Below are positions 34,890 to 44,515 of a stretch of DNA of 64,000 bases, piece by piece. The position numbers were made by a program, and so were the translations under genes. This DNA is from Aedes albopictus (lineage: Eukaryota; Arthropoda; Insecta; Diptera; Culicidae). Each line of letters starts with the position of its first letter. Positions within the stretch are counted from its first letter, which is position 1. The notes under the pieces were generated by a model that saw only the letters and a list, made by a program, of their open reading frames with translations, ran no database searches and was not told the DNA's origin. The DNA lies in the NCBI RefSeq assembly GCF_035046485.1, contig NC_085138.1, forward strand, positions 92,115,266 through 92,179,265. Reading direction: 5' to 3'.

Positions 34890-35935
34890 GTTTCATTGGA
34901 TTCATGTGTGAACGCGCTTCCACGGAACAGATGTTCGTCATTCGCCAGATGTTGGAGTAATGCCGCTAATGCAACGTTTCAACACATCACTTGTTCATCG
35001 ATTTTAAATCGGCGTATCCAGCGATTGAAACCAGCTATAGCAGATTATGTACGAATATGGATTCCCGATTCGATCCTATTCGATTGATCAACGCGACGAT
35101 GGATCGTGTAATGTGTGTAGTTCAAGTATCAGGAACACTCTCGAGTTCCTTCGAATCTCGCAGAGGCTTAGCATCGCGTTTAGAAGGTGTAATAAGGTGC
35201 TCATGAGCGGGGATAAACACGAGTGGAACGATTCTCATGATGTCCGTTAAGCTGCTTGGTTGCGCTGATGATATAGATATAATAGCTCGCAAATTTGAGA
35301 CTATTGTGGAAACGTATATCCGACTAAAATGTCGAAGACTAAGTACATGATGGCAAAGGGCTTTAGGGAGGAATCACCACGCCCGCCAACTCGAATTTAT
35401 ATCGACGGTGATGAAATCGAGGCGGTTGAAGAATTCGTGTACTTGGGCTCACTGGTGACCGCCGATGACGACGACACCAGCAGAAAAATTCAAAGACGCA
35501 TTGTGGCAGGATATCGAGCTTACTTTGGACTCCGCAGAACTCTTCGATCCAACAAAGTTCGCCGTCACACGAAGTTAACTATCTTTAAAACGCTGACTAG
35601 ACCGGTAGTCCTCTATAGGCAAGAAGCATGGACCCTATACGTGCAGAGGACTAACTCGCCCTTGGAGTTGTCGAACGGAAGGTCCACACCGCAAAAATCG
35701 GCAGGCTACGGTGGGCGGGTCACGCCAGGATGTCAGATTTCAACCCGACTAACATGATTCTCGAGAGTCATCCGAACGGTACAAGACGTGGTGCGCAGCA
35801 AGCTAGGCTGGTTGATCAAGTGGAGGTTTATTTGCAGCTCCTTCGCAGAGTGCGGAACTGGAGCCATGGATCGAGTCGAACGGAGATGAGTTCTACGTAC
35901 AGCAATGGACACTCAAGCCTAAGTCTGATCGGTAA
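34890..35935 (+). pseudogene. RTE-clade LINE, 5'-truncated and decayed
   Basis: Plus-strand frames, shifted against each other, read HHLFIDFKSAYPAIE-like (about 34,980; first RT Asp region), LINATMDRVMCVVQVSGTLS and SSSFESRRGLASRL (35,085-35,180), CADDIDIIARKFETIVETYI (about 35,265; the FADD-type catalytic box is kept), SKTKYMMAKGF, IYIDGDEIEAVEEFVYLGSL, TLTRPVVLYRQEAWT (35,329-35,757) and GTRRGAQQARLVDQVEVYL (35,780-35,830). It is the same LINE group as 9.06-11.5 kb and retains the region deleted there. Frameshifts are dispersed, so the copy is old. Confidence 0.82.
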
Positions 35936-35959
35936 GGTAAGTTATATTTTGCTTATATA

Positions 35960-37055
35960 ATTTTCTAGCTCACTTAAAAAAAAAGGTTTATGCAAACGTT
36001 ATATGAATGAATTACATTGAAATCTGTGAAATGTTTGGCATCCGACTTCGAAATAGATCGGCTTGATGTATTCGACGGTTATTACTCATAGCTGGCTTGT
36101 CTAATTTTATTAAATTCGTTCGCCCTCCTGCATGGAGATATCAGACATTATTGTGGCGAACTGGTACACAAACTAAACCACCAGTCGACAACCCAAGGTT
36201 ACAAAAATCATTATACCGACCTTATGTTCTGCAGCGGAAGAACATGAATTTCGCTATGAACATATTTCACAAGCACACTATGTACAATAACCAGACCATA
36301 AGCTTCTGCCAACTATTTATGCAGCGTTTCGTCAAGCACCAAATACCCTCACGAATAAACACACCAAATTGCATGTCAATATTTGCTCGCCATATCACCA
36401 TACATTCCATTCATATCTTGACTTTCCCACTCTCAGATGTTTGTTTCCTCGGAACGTGGTAGACGGCGTCCGTCCTCGACCGATGTAACATGAACCAGAC
36501 TTGCGACTCGCAGCGACCTGATTCCAGAACAACCACGCCGTTTTTTGCTCTGCCTGCTTGCAGTACAATGCCAATCCCGTGTCAAGAAGTGTACCCAGCC
36601 AGCCAGAGACATACCTACACACATAGAGCTTTGCGACTGTCTGTCATGAATAAATCATGAAATCGGGTCCAGCAGGACGCGATATGGCTGAAGCTCTAGC
36701 TTTGACGTGTGACGGCCCTGAAATTAGGTTTATGCATCTGCATATGGAACGGATTCTTGTGCTCCGCTTTGACACGGTCACACCCACCAATAATGTTAGT
36801 TCAGACTGTCGTCGCAACTTGCCGCCACTCGGTATCAGCGAGGGCAGATACATTCGTTTCACTGGAGATTTTTTTTCCTAATGGTCTTACAATATTATTT
36901 TGTACAGCAATTGTTCAATAGATCAGAAAAACTTCGTTTTTTGCATTTTTTTTTTCTTTCAGACATTATCTCATTTCATCTAAATACTCTAAACCTGTAG
37001 AAGAACCAGCCGCAAGCTGAAAGGTTCCATAATAAAGGGAACAAAATTAAACATA
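35960..37055. other. Unassigned sequence
   Basis: A 121-codon plus frame at 36,097-36,462 and several 63-76 codon frames on both strands at 36,395-36,920 have no recognisable motif. No element boundaries seen. Confidence 0.4.
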
Positions 37056-37059
37056 TTTT

Positions 37060-37300
37060 AAATGTGGAGCGGACCTGTGATGGTTAGAACACTTGACTAT
37101 TACGCCGAGGACCTGAGATCGAATCCCACTCCCGACAAACTCACAAAATGTGAGTTCTTACTTCGGAAGGGAAGTAAAGCGTGGGTCCCGAGATGAATTA
37201 GCCAAGGGTTAAAAATCTCGTTAATACAGATAAAAAAATAAAAAATTAAAAATAAATAAAAAATAAAATAAAAAAAAAATAATAATAAAAAAACATATTT
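37060..37300 (+). mobile_element. tRNA-derived SINE, second family
   Basis: The head has an A-box-like GTGATGGTTAGAACACTTGA and a B-box GGACCTGAGATCGAATCCC (37,109-37,127). A short body with TCCCGAGATGAATTAGCCAA follows, then an A-rich tail (37,228-37,295) of AAATAAAAA words. It differs from the SINE at 39,252 and 4,355. Confidence 0.72.
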
Positions 37301-37689
37301 TAAAATACATACTTAAAGTCATATTTAGATAAAAATTTGAAAAACTCTCCACGCCAAGCTCGTCGAATCTGCATTTTATTTGTATGTGTCACGGGAGTTT
37401 CAGAAGGGATTTTGAGGGGCTTCCAAAAGATATTACAGAGGATTTCCAGGCGTATCAATGCTTTTCTGGGGCTTTACTTTATTTACTTTTTATCGTCGAC
37501 CATATCGTAGACCTGTATTTTATTTACTTTCTTATCAGATAAATTGTAACAACTAAACATGTTTTTCAGGAGTGTGTTGGATAAGATTTTAAGATGGAAG
37601 GAATTAAAGAACGATTAAAGGGCTTTCAATGAAATTTCATGGGTTTTTCATTGAAGTTTTAAGGCGTTTCAGTTATTCAGCTGATATCG

Positions 37690-38100
37690 GGCTATTCCTC
37701 TGGAACGCCCTTGAAGTACCATGAAACCAACGGGAACGCCCCTGAAACCCCTTGGAAACCTTTGTAACGGTAATGAATCATCCTAATGTCCCTTGGAACA
37801 CCCTTGAGATGCCACTAAAAATCCTCTTGAACCGCTTCAAACCTTCTGAGATTCCTTGACAAATTTCTGTAATGCTCCTGAATGCTTTTGAATCACCTCT
37901 GAAGCCCTGTGAGACCTCCTAGAGCACCCCTGGGACATCCCTGACCTGAACATCCTTGAAATCCCATGAAACGTCCGTGTGAATTTCTCTTGGATCCTCT
38001 GGAACACCTTAGAAACCCCCCTGAAGCCCCATGGAACACCCTTGGAACGCCTTTGAAAACCCCTGAAACACCATGGAACGCCGATGAAATCCTGTTATGG
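37690..38100. repeat. Degenerate CCTTGGAACGCC minisatellite
   Basis: Repeats of about 11-13 bp, for example CCCTTGGAACGCC, CCCCTGAAACCCC and CCATGGAACACC. Small frames on both strands follow from the repeat. Confidence 0.7.
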
Positions 38101-38194
38101 GTTATGACAGCGTTAAATAATTGGATCATGCATCACAGATTCAATAATGAAAGTGTGATAAAACAAGCTTCGAATTCCCATAGAAGGAAATCAT

Positions 38195-38975
38195 TAGGAA
38201 ACACCATAGGAGATCCTAAGTGCCGCTAGGAATTCCTCCGGAAGTTCCTCTAGGAATTCCTCCGGAAGTTCCTCTAGGAATTCCTCCGGAAGTTCCTCTA
38301 GGAATTCCTTCGGAAGTTCCTCTAGGAATTCCTCCGGAAGTTCCTCTAGGAATTCCTCCGAAAGTTCCTCTAGGAGTTACTCCGGAAGTTCCTCTAGGAA
38401 TTCCTCCGGAAGTTCCTCTAGGAATTCCTCCGGAAGTTCCTCTAGGAATTCCTCCGGCAGTTCCTCTAGGAATTCCTCCGGAAGTTCCTCTAGGAATTCC
38501 TCCGGCAGTTCCTCTAGAAATTCCTCCGGAAATTCCTGTACGAAATCCTCCGGAAATTTCTGTAGGAATTCTTCCGGAAACTCCTCCAAGAATTTCTGCG
38601 GTAGTTCCTCCGGAAATTTCTCCACGAATTCCTCCGGAATTTCTTCCGGAAGTACCTCCGGAAGTTCCTCCAGGAGTTCCTCCTGAAAACTTCCAGGAAC
38701 ATCCTGGAAGAATTCCTGGAGGAACTCCCAGAGGGACTACTACAGGTACTCCTTGAAGAACTTCTAGAGGAACGATTGGGGCAATTCCCGGAGAAACTAC
38801 CGCAGGAATTTCCAGAGAGAATTGCTGGAACAAATTTCAGAGGAACTCTCCTAGGTATTTCCTGAAGAAACTCCCGGTGAAATTTCCGTAGGAGCTCCTG
38901 GAGGAAAATTTGGAGAAATTTCGGGAGGAACTTTCGTAGGAGTGCCGGAGGCACTTCCTTGGAAAATTCCTGGTA
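38195..38975. repeat. 24-bp minisatellite with polarity switch
   Basis: At 38,224-38,520 about 12 copies of GTTCCTCTAGGAATTCCTCC+GGAA repeat at exactly 24 bp. Because 24 is a multiple of 3, each frame encodes an 8-residue repeat: LGIPPEVP on the plus strand, GGIPRGTS and EEFLEELP on the minus strand. This produces frames of up to 205 codons that I regard as artefacts. Copies decay to about 38,690, where pyrimidine-rich words switch to purine-rich ones (GGAGGAACTCC). Confidence 0.95.
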
Positions 38976-38999
38976 TAACAAGTTAAGTTATTATTCTAC

Positions 39000-39250
39000 T
39001 ATAAAGAATGTTCAAATATGTGATGAACAATAACACATCCGTAACAAGTTCGCAAATTTCCTTGTTATTAAGTTGTAATTGATCTAACAAAACATGTTAT
39101 TGAATAAGTCTTCCAGGAATATTTTTTGTTATGATATATGTTATTTTGCCACTTATGACAGACAAGTTTATAACACAATATGTTATGCTAAATAATAACA
39201 TAAAAGTTACTGATTCCATTATACAGTTATTAAGCCAAAATAACATATTT
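39000..39250. repeat. AT-rich block with recurring AATAACA words
   Basis: TAACA/TGTTA words recur in both orientations (GTTATTAAGTTG, AACAAAACATGTTATTG, ATGTTATTTTGCC, AATAACATA). It may be a decayed foldback element; the ends are not defined. Confidence 0.4.
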
Positions 39251-39251
39251 A

Positions 39252-39620
39252 GCCGGGCCCGTGGCGTAGTGGCTACACGTTTGCTTCATAAGCAGATGGT
39301 CATGAGTTCGATCCCAGCCCCGGCACTTTCGTCAGTTGCTCTTTCCCCCTGGGAGCAGCTGACACTTGACCCTCTTCTGAGCCCCATTGCTCAAATGAAC
39401 CCGGATACTTGGACATCGGCGAACCGGCAACTCATAATGGGCCCCCAATTGGACTGGAAACAGGAACAACCGACACCCACACATCAGCTTCCTCGTGCTC
39501 ATCATTATACCATGATAGAATAGAAAGTGAAAGCAGCGCAACGGCCACCAGTTGGATATAGTAGAATTAGATTAGTAAACATTTAGGCGCTGTACAAATT
39601 GTAAGTACAGCTTCCAATTG
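39252..39620 (+). mobile_element. tRNA-derived SINE (Feilai-like), copy 2
   Basis: tRNA-like head GCCGGGCCCGTGGCGTAGTG and GCTACACG (A-box region), B-box GGTCATGAGTTCGATCCCAG (39,298-39,317), then CCCCGGCA. The body, through CCCGGATACTTGGACATCGG and TAGAAAGTGAAAGCAGC, ends at GGCGCTGTACAAATTGTAAG. It aligns over its whole length with the minus-strand copy at 4,355-4,697. A 130-codon frame across it is chance. Confidence 0.82.
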
Positions 39621-39739
39621 GAATCGCTAACGTAGTGCCCTAGTGAACAAAAGAGCTGTTAACATATTTTATCATGATGTTGATATTTTCGTCTGCTCGG
39701 GTTGTTGAACTCAATTTTTATCTATAGGCCGAAAATTGT

Positions 39740-40039
39740 TCCATCCTGTAGGTTTATCACAAGGAACTCTTGGAGAATTTATTAAAAGAAGTCCAACAGA
39801 ATTATGTGGAACTTCTAAGGATTCCCAACAATGACTCCTGTAAGATTTCTGCAAGGAACTCTCGGAGTGCTCTCAGAAAAAAAAAAGCATTTCCTGAAGG
39901 GCTCCCAGAGGCAACCAATGTAGATTTCCTAGAATATACTTCTGGGGGATGCCCAGGAGGAACTTTCGGAGGAAACCCAGTAAGAAATCCTAGGGAAATC
40001 CCAACGACAAATAAGGATAGAATGGAGCAAAATCTCTTG
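39740..40039. repeat. Degenerate minisatellite remnant
   Basis: Purine-rich words (CAAGGAACTCTTGGAGAAT, CCCAGGAGGAACTTTCGGAG) of the same style as the other GGAATTCC arrays. It provides the target for the Penelope-like insertion. The array resumes at 41,690 beyond that element. Confidence 0.55.
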
Positions 40040-40084
40040 AAAATATTCGAAAGTAACAGCTTTGGCGACGACTGTTTGGTAGAC

Positions 40085-40533
40085 TTTTTGGGTATTTTTG
40101 TGGCGTTTCAGTCTTTTCGGGGATCAAAAACAACTATATGTTTTCTATTTCCAACGTTTCGATCCTTATTGGATCTTCTTCAGGGAATCTGTAATTTTAT
40201 TGGACGTTTACATTGGTTTTTAACACATTACGCAACACTTAACACATACCGAATAAGTTGTTGTTTCTTCGTCTAGTAGTTGTTTTTTGAAACATTTTAA
40301 CTGTCATTCCTTGTTTTTGCTATAAGAAGTTATTGTTAATTAAGGAATACCTAATTGTCACTTACTACTTACAAATTTGTCCGTTTTTTTTTTTGGAACC
40401 GGAAAAACCTTCAAATTTCGAAAAACTGATTTGGTAGTCTGAACCCGGACCGCAATCCACTACTTTTGCGTATAGTTTTCAAAATGACAGTTTAAAGTTC
40501 GTTCTATTCGTGTGTTGTATGGTCGGTTATAAT
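40085..40533 (-). repeat. Penelope-like terminal repeat, inverted copy
   Basis: The reverse complement of 41,231-41,676. It starts GGGTATTTTTGTGGCGTTTC at the outer side and ends GTATGGTCGGTTATAAT at the inner side. Minus-strand frames over it are complements of the right arm. Confidence 0.95.
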
Positions 40534-40552
40534 CAGTCGAGTCATCGATAGA

Positions 40553-41260
40553 GTGAAACTACGTAGACAAGAAGTGGAAACAGCTATGGAAGCGAACGAA
40601 AACAGACCAGATGAGGGAGAAACCGTTTTTCGTTCGCTCACCAATATCGAAGGACTCTCACAACAGATAATAAAAACACTGAGAAGGGAATATCCTACAC
40701 GAATAGCCACCAAAACAACAAACACGGTTGGCGCAATACTACCACCAATTAAGGACAAGACAGATAATGACGACCAAAGTAATGTAATATACAAGATCGA
40801 CTGCAACAACTGTGATGGCTGCTACATTGGAATGACAACGACGAAGCTGAAAACACGCATATCGGGACATCGCTCAAATGTACGCAGACTGACGACACTA
40901 AGAGAAGCAGGACACACCAATTCGGACGCAGCGATCATTAGTATTAGAGAAAAGACAGCGCTAGTAGACCACGCAGCAGAAAATGACCATGTATTCAGAC
41001 TAGACGATGTAAAGATATTAGATAGGACACAAAAACCATCAAATCTTCCCATCTTGGAAAGCTGTTACATATACAACACGCCACACACGGTAAACAAACG
41101 TACTGACACAGACAATCTGAACGTAGTCTACGCTGGTCTACTCCACTCTATAACAAACCTAAAAAGAACGAGAACGAATAACCAAAACAGAACCAATGTA
41201 AACATAACACGAACCAACCACACTGACACAATTATAACCGACCATACAACACACGAATAG
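40553..41260 (+). CDS. GIY-YIG endonuclease part of Penelope-like protein
   Basis: A 235-codon open frame. The N-terminal part (residues 1-75) has the linker that precedes the nuclease, with GLSQQIIKTL and a PPIKDKTDN segment. The nuclease runs from about residue 78: VIYKIDCNNCDGCYIGMTTT supplies the GIY and YIG equivalents (I-Y-K-I and Y-I-G) with the Cys pairs seen in Penelope proteins. LKTRISGHRSNVRR supplies the conserved Arg and His, and AENDHVF plus LESCYI the downstream His and Glu. In complete elements this domain follows an RT and nicks the target; here no RT is present upstream. The last residues and the stop are encoded inside the right terminal repeat, so the repeat is partly coding. 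ATG at 40,553 lies just inside the truncation point and may be fortuitous; the frame is open further upstream. Confidence 0.9.
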   Translation: MKLRRQEVETAMEANENRPDEGETVFRSLTNIEGLSQQIIKTLRREYPTRIATKTTNTVGAILPPIKDKTDNDDQSNVIYKIDCNNCDGCYIGMTTTKLKTRISGHRSNVRRLTTLREAGHTNSDAAIISIREKTALVDHAAENDHVFRLDDVKILDRTQKPSNLPILESCYIYNTPHTVNKRTDTDNLNVVYAGLLHSITNLKRTRTNNQNRTNVNITRTNHTDTIITDHTTHE

Positions 41261-41676
41261 AACGAACTTTAAACTGTCATTTTGAAAACTATACGCAAAA
41301 GTAGTGGATTGCGGTCCGGGTTCAGACTACCAAATCAGTTTTTCGAAATTTGAAGGTTTTTCCGGTTCCAAAAAAAAACGGACAAATTTGTAAGTAGTAA
41401 GTGACAATTAGGTATTCCTTAATTAACAATAACTTCTTATAGCAAAAACAAGGAATGACAGTTAAAATGTTTCAAAAAACAACTACTAGACGAAGAAACA
41501 ACAACTTATTCGGTATGTGTTAAGTGTTGCGTAATGTGTTAAAAACCAATGTAAACGTCCAATAAAATTACAGATTCCCTGAAGAAGATCCAATAAGGAT
41601 CGAAACGTTGGAAATAGAAAACATATAGTTGTTTTTGATCCCCGAAAAGACTGAAACGCCACAAAAATACCCAAAA
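41231..41676 (+). repeat. Penelope-like terminal repeat, direct copy
   Basis: Contains the end of the endonuclease frame (stop at 41,258-41,260) and, at 41,577-41,611, the hammerhead-like motif. Identical to the left arm except for a homopolymer length. Confidence 0.95.
41577..41611 (+). ncRNA. Hammerhead-like ribozyme motif in terminal repeat
   Basis: CCCTGAAGAAGATCCAATAA then GGATCGAAACGTTGG. CTGAAGA fits the hammerhead CUGANGA box, GATCC-AATAA-GGATC forms a perfect 5-bp stem-loop II, and GAAAC follows at once, as in the conserved core. Penelope-like terminal repeats are known to carry hammerhead ribozymes. Against it: an A at the first stem-II position pairs with nothing, and I could not identify stem III and the cleavage triplet with certainty. 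The complementary copy is at 40,151-40,185. Confidence 0.45.
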
Positions 41677-41690
41677 AAAATATTCGAAAG

Positions 41691-42027
41691 TTTCAGAAGG
41701 AACTACTGCTGCGCACAAATACCAAAACGATTTCCTGGAGGTTTCGTACAAAGAACTCACAAAGAAATGTTTGTATGAGTCACAAAAGGATGTCCTGGAC
41801 AAGTACCTGAAGAAACTCTTCAAATAACTCCAGAAAGAACTCCCGATGAGTCTTAGAAAAACATTCAGGGGAATACCAGAAGAAAGATCTAGGGGAACTC
41901 CAGAATAAAAGTAATAGATATACTGGAGGGATTTCAGAAAATATTCTTGGATGAATTCTTATAGGAAATACTATAGAATCAAAGGAATTCCTTTACAAAT
42001 TACGGAAGACAAGGTTTGGTTAATCTT
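41691..42027. repeat. Degenerate minisatellite remnant
   Basis: Purine-rich GGAATTCC-type words continuing the 39.7-kb tract on the far side of the Penelope-like element. Confidence 0.5.
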
Positions 42028-42270
42028 CAAAGGAACTTAATTGAATCAATTTGAGTGAGTTTTTGGTGGCAAAGTGTACAGGCCGCGTTTTCATTCGGTC
42101 GTCGTCGTCGTCTATTTGACTGCTCATCTTCGTACGGGGTGATTTAGTGAGTTTTTGGTGGCAAAGTGTACAGGCCGCGTTTTCATTCGGATCGTCCGCG
42201 TGCACGTCGTCGTCGTCGTCGTCGTCGTCGTCTATTTGACTGCTCATCTTCGTACGGGGCGATTTATGAT
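42020..42270 (-). pseudogene. Acidic ORF with CxxC motif, tandemly duplicated
   Basis: A minus frame begins MSSQIDDDDDDDDDVHADD, then NENAACTLCHQKLTKS. A ~90-bp block (about 42,146-42,262) is repeated at 42,050-42,138 with a shorter Asp run and a frame change. The Asp runs come from (GTC)n read on the minus strand. ENAACTLCHQK looks like the first half of a zinc-binding motif such as those at the start of retroelement ORF1 proteins, but it is too short to classify. The frame upstream (42,280-42,376) is MITE sequence. Confidence 0.45.
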
Positions 42271-43108
42271 ACGATAAATCTGGACGAACATTTGAAAAGG
42301 GCCTATCTGCTTTGCGTAAACAAACATGTTTTTGTCTCTGTAGGGCCCATCTGCATTCACCCACGCACAACAACACCCTTATCAGAAAGAGTGTTCTTCA
42401 AGCTATCTGATAAGGGTGTTGATGTGCGTGGGTGGATGCAGATGGGCCCTGCAGAGACAGAAACATGTTTGTTTACAAAAAGCAGATAGGCCCTTTTCAA
42501 ATTGTCGTCCAGAACAAACAACATTTTTTGCGATTTTAGTCAACAGACATTGAAATGTTCGTCACGTCAAGTGTCGGCCCAAGTTCCAAAGCCACGTTGG
42601 TTCAAATCACTTTATTTTCTCTTTCGTTAATTTTCGCACTTCGAAAACTATCTGAATGGTTCGTCATCTTCGATGTCGGCATGTGTTTTGTTTTAGTCCA
42701 AATGAAAATAAGTGGTTTGATATTAATAGGGTTGCATAAATCACTCCACTTACCAAAGTGAACTCATATCATGCGCCCTTTCCCCTCCCCACTAACAAAA
42801 AGTCCTTCTCATGACAGACGTGGAGACGCAGAGGTGATCTCGGTCTTTAGTAAGCAACGCACGTCATAATAACATTCCTTTCCTTCCTCGATGACCGTAA
42901 GGACGTGGCCGGCGCCGTTATTGACCTAATAAAGTTTGGAATTCTCGAAGATGCACATTGAGGACGGTAAGCTACTCCCAAGCTCCGTCTGTTGGTTCCT
43001 TGTGCAACTTCGATTGTTCTGGTCAATCACGGAGTAGCAACTACGAATAGTACGGTCATCTATGCTCATGCTCTATGCTCATGCAAAGGAACTTAATTGA
43101 ATCAATTT
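42028..43108. mobile_element. 1.03-kb insertion between 25-bp direct repeats
   Basis: CAAAGGAACTTAATTGAATC followed by AATTT occurs at 42,028-42,052 and exactly again at 43,084-43,108. The 1,031 bp between them begin with GAGTGAGTTTTTGGTGGCAA and end with the doubled word ATGCTCATGCTCTATGCTCATG. A long exact TSD is typical of LINE-type insertion. On the minus strand the segment starts with a leader-like region (it shares GGAGTAGCAACTACG with 15,013) and reaches an acidic ATG frame near 42,255. Inside are a tandem duplication and a palindromic MITE. Confidence 0.6.
42279..42513. mobile_element. 235-bp palindromic MITE
   Basis: Left TCTGGACGAACATTTGAAAA and right, complemented, TCTGGACGACAATTTGAAAA. 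Arms of about 105 bp pair almost throughout, including CACCCACGCACAACAACACC against its complement and CTTATCAGA/TCTGATAAG, around a ~19-bp loop near 42,395. No TSD is evident. Frames across it, on either strand, are artefacts. Confidence 0.85.
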
Positions 43109-43139
43109 ATAAAGGATATCTTGGTTTAAACACAGAATG

Positions 43140-43500
43140 GTTTTCTTCATGAATTTCGATTCCGGGGGGAAATCCTGAAAGAAACCCCGAAGACAGTCTA
43201 GAACAAATTTGAAAAGGGACATAGGGTTCAATCCGAGTAGAAACTCCTGAAAAAATCCCAGGAGTAGGAGGCTCTTTCCTCGAAAAATTCTTATCAAATG
43301 TCAAGGGATAGCTAAGCGCTACGCTAACCTAGAGGAATTCAACAAGAACCCTTAAGTTCTATTCTAGGGAAATTTCAAGTGATTCCTTGAGATTTCCTAA
43401 AAGTTTCCCAGAAGCACACACAGGGTTCTGTGAAGTAATGCCTTCCGAAAGAGAGGAAACATATTCATAGGTTCCGGAAGATTCTCATTCCAGGAAGGAA
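43140..43500. repeat. Degenerate minisatellite remnant
   Basis: Words such as GGAAATCCTGAAAGAAACCCC and AAACTCCTGAAAAAATCC of the same general style, weakly periodic. Confidence 0.4.
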
Positions 43501-43561
43501 TCCATGTGCGATTGTGAAATCGAGTTCAGTTCTGGGCCTACTGGCGACGGAGATAGTCGAG

Positions 43562-43630
43562 TGACTCCGTAACTTGAAGGAATCGAAGCGCCCGTCTAGC
43601 GAATTGGGAGTCGTGAGTTCGAGTCTCACC
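43562..43630 (+). tRNA. tRNA-like sequence, probably pseudogene or SINE head
   Basis: ACTCCG at 43,564 pairs with CGGAGT ending at 43,625 as an acceptor stem. GTGAG-TTCGAGT-CTCAC is a perfect T-arm with the invariant TTCGA. GAAGCGCCCGTCTAGCGAATTGGG resembles a D/anticodon region but the anticodon stem has mismatches and the D-arm is poor. I would not call it functional. It could head a SINE whose body (to about 43,700) is not repeated in this window. Confidence 0.35.
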
Positions 43631-43639
43631 GGAGTACGT

Positions 43640-44515
43640 GGGTTTCTTTTCATAATTTCAAATCTCAATTTGTTCATCGAGCACATGTTCTGTTGTGCAC
43701 ATGGATGTCAAAGCATTTTCAACAGTGTAATCGCTAAGAAGTCAATTCGGTGTGAAGTCAAGCTAATAAGGAGAAGCTTTATCAGACTTTTTATTGTTTT
43801 AATTACACGTATCTAACAACCATTGAGTGTCATTTGTTCAAAGTAGCACGCTCTGTTGGAGTTTCTCAACTGGTCAGATGCAAAATACATTTTTGTTGCC
43901 GTACAATTAAGATTTGAATGGTATTCCCAGAAAAGTTTTGATGTTTTTGATTAAATGTTTGTGTACAGCAGAAAAAAACCTCATGTCGGTTCTCATCATT
44001 GCACTAACATCATATTTATTCGAGCTCAGACAGACACGCACAATCGCATATATCATGGATAAGCCATACACGTGTTTTCTCCGTAAGCGTAGCAAACAAT
44101 GATTCGGTGCACAAAGTAAACTTCTTGCGTTTAGTATCATACGGACGTAACTGCAATGGTTCACTTCTCTTCATCGATGTTTTGCGGGAAAAATAATCAG
44201 TATTCAGAGATCAACTAGAACCAGTGTCCAGGATAACAAATACACTCAAAAGAGATCGATCATTGTAGATACGTCCGTACGATACTGTACGGATGATTTA
44301 AAAGGAAAAAGCTACGGAAAATTCTACGAAAATGGTATGGTTTTCATTTGTGTGCTTATTCGCAACGAATGGAAAAGAATTGCCTATGAGTAGAAAAGTT
44401 TGTTTTGCGATAAGGAAGGTGGTTGATTACGTGTTGCAGCAGCACGGAATTTCTTTCGAACTGCCTACTTTCACTGTTGAATAAGATCTGTTGATTTTTG
44501 ACAGCTGATTGGAAT
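43640..44515. other. Unassigned, with a small inverted repeat
   Basis: AGTATCATACGGACGTAACTG at 44,130-44,150 and, inverted, ATACGTCCGTACGATACTG near 44,262-44,280 suggest a ~150-bp foldback element. The rest is AT-rich without supported frames. Confidence 0.4.

Larger units (their letters stand above)
40054..41676 (+). mobile_element. Penelope-like element, 5'-truncated, inverted repeats
   Basis: A short internal region (40,534-41,230) encoding only the C-terminal endonuclease lies between two ~447-bp terminal repeats in inverted orientation, which differ only in a T/A run (11 against 9). The insertion is bounded by the 14-bp direct repeat AAAATATTCGAAAG at 40,040-40,053 and 41,677-41,690. 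A 31-bp extension (40,054-40,084) is present only at the left end, recalling the short one-sided extension known in Penelope elements. Near-identical arms and an open frame indicate recent insertion. The RT is absent, so the copy is non-autonomous. Confidence 0.92.

Noticed and set aside
38216..38981. Collagen-like or proline-rich frames of 155-205 codons
   Set aside because: 8-residue repeats from a 24-bp unit, present on both strands at once.
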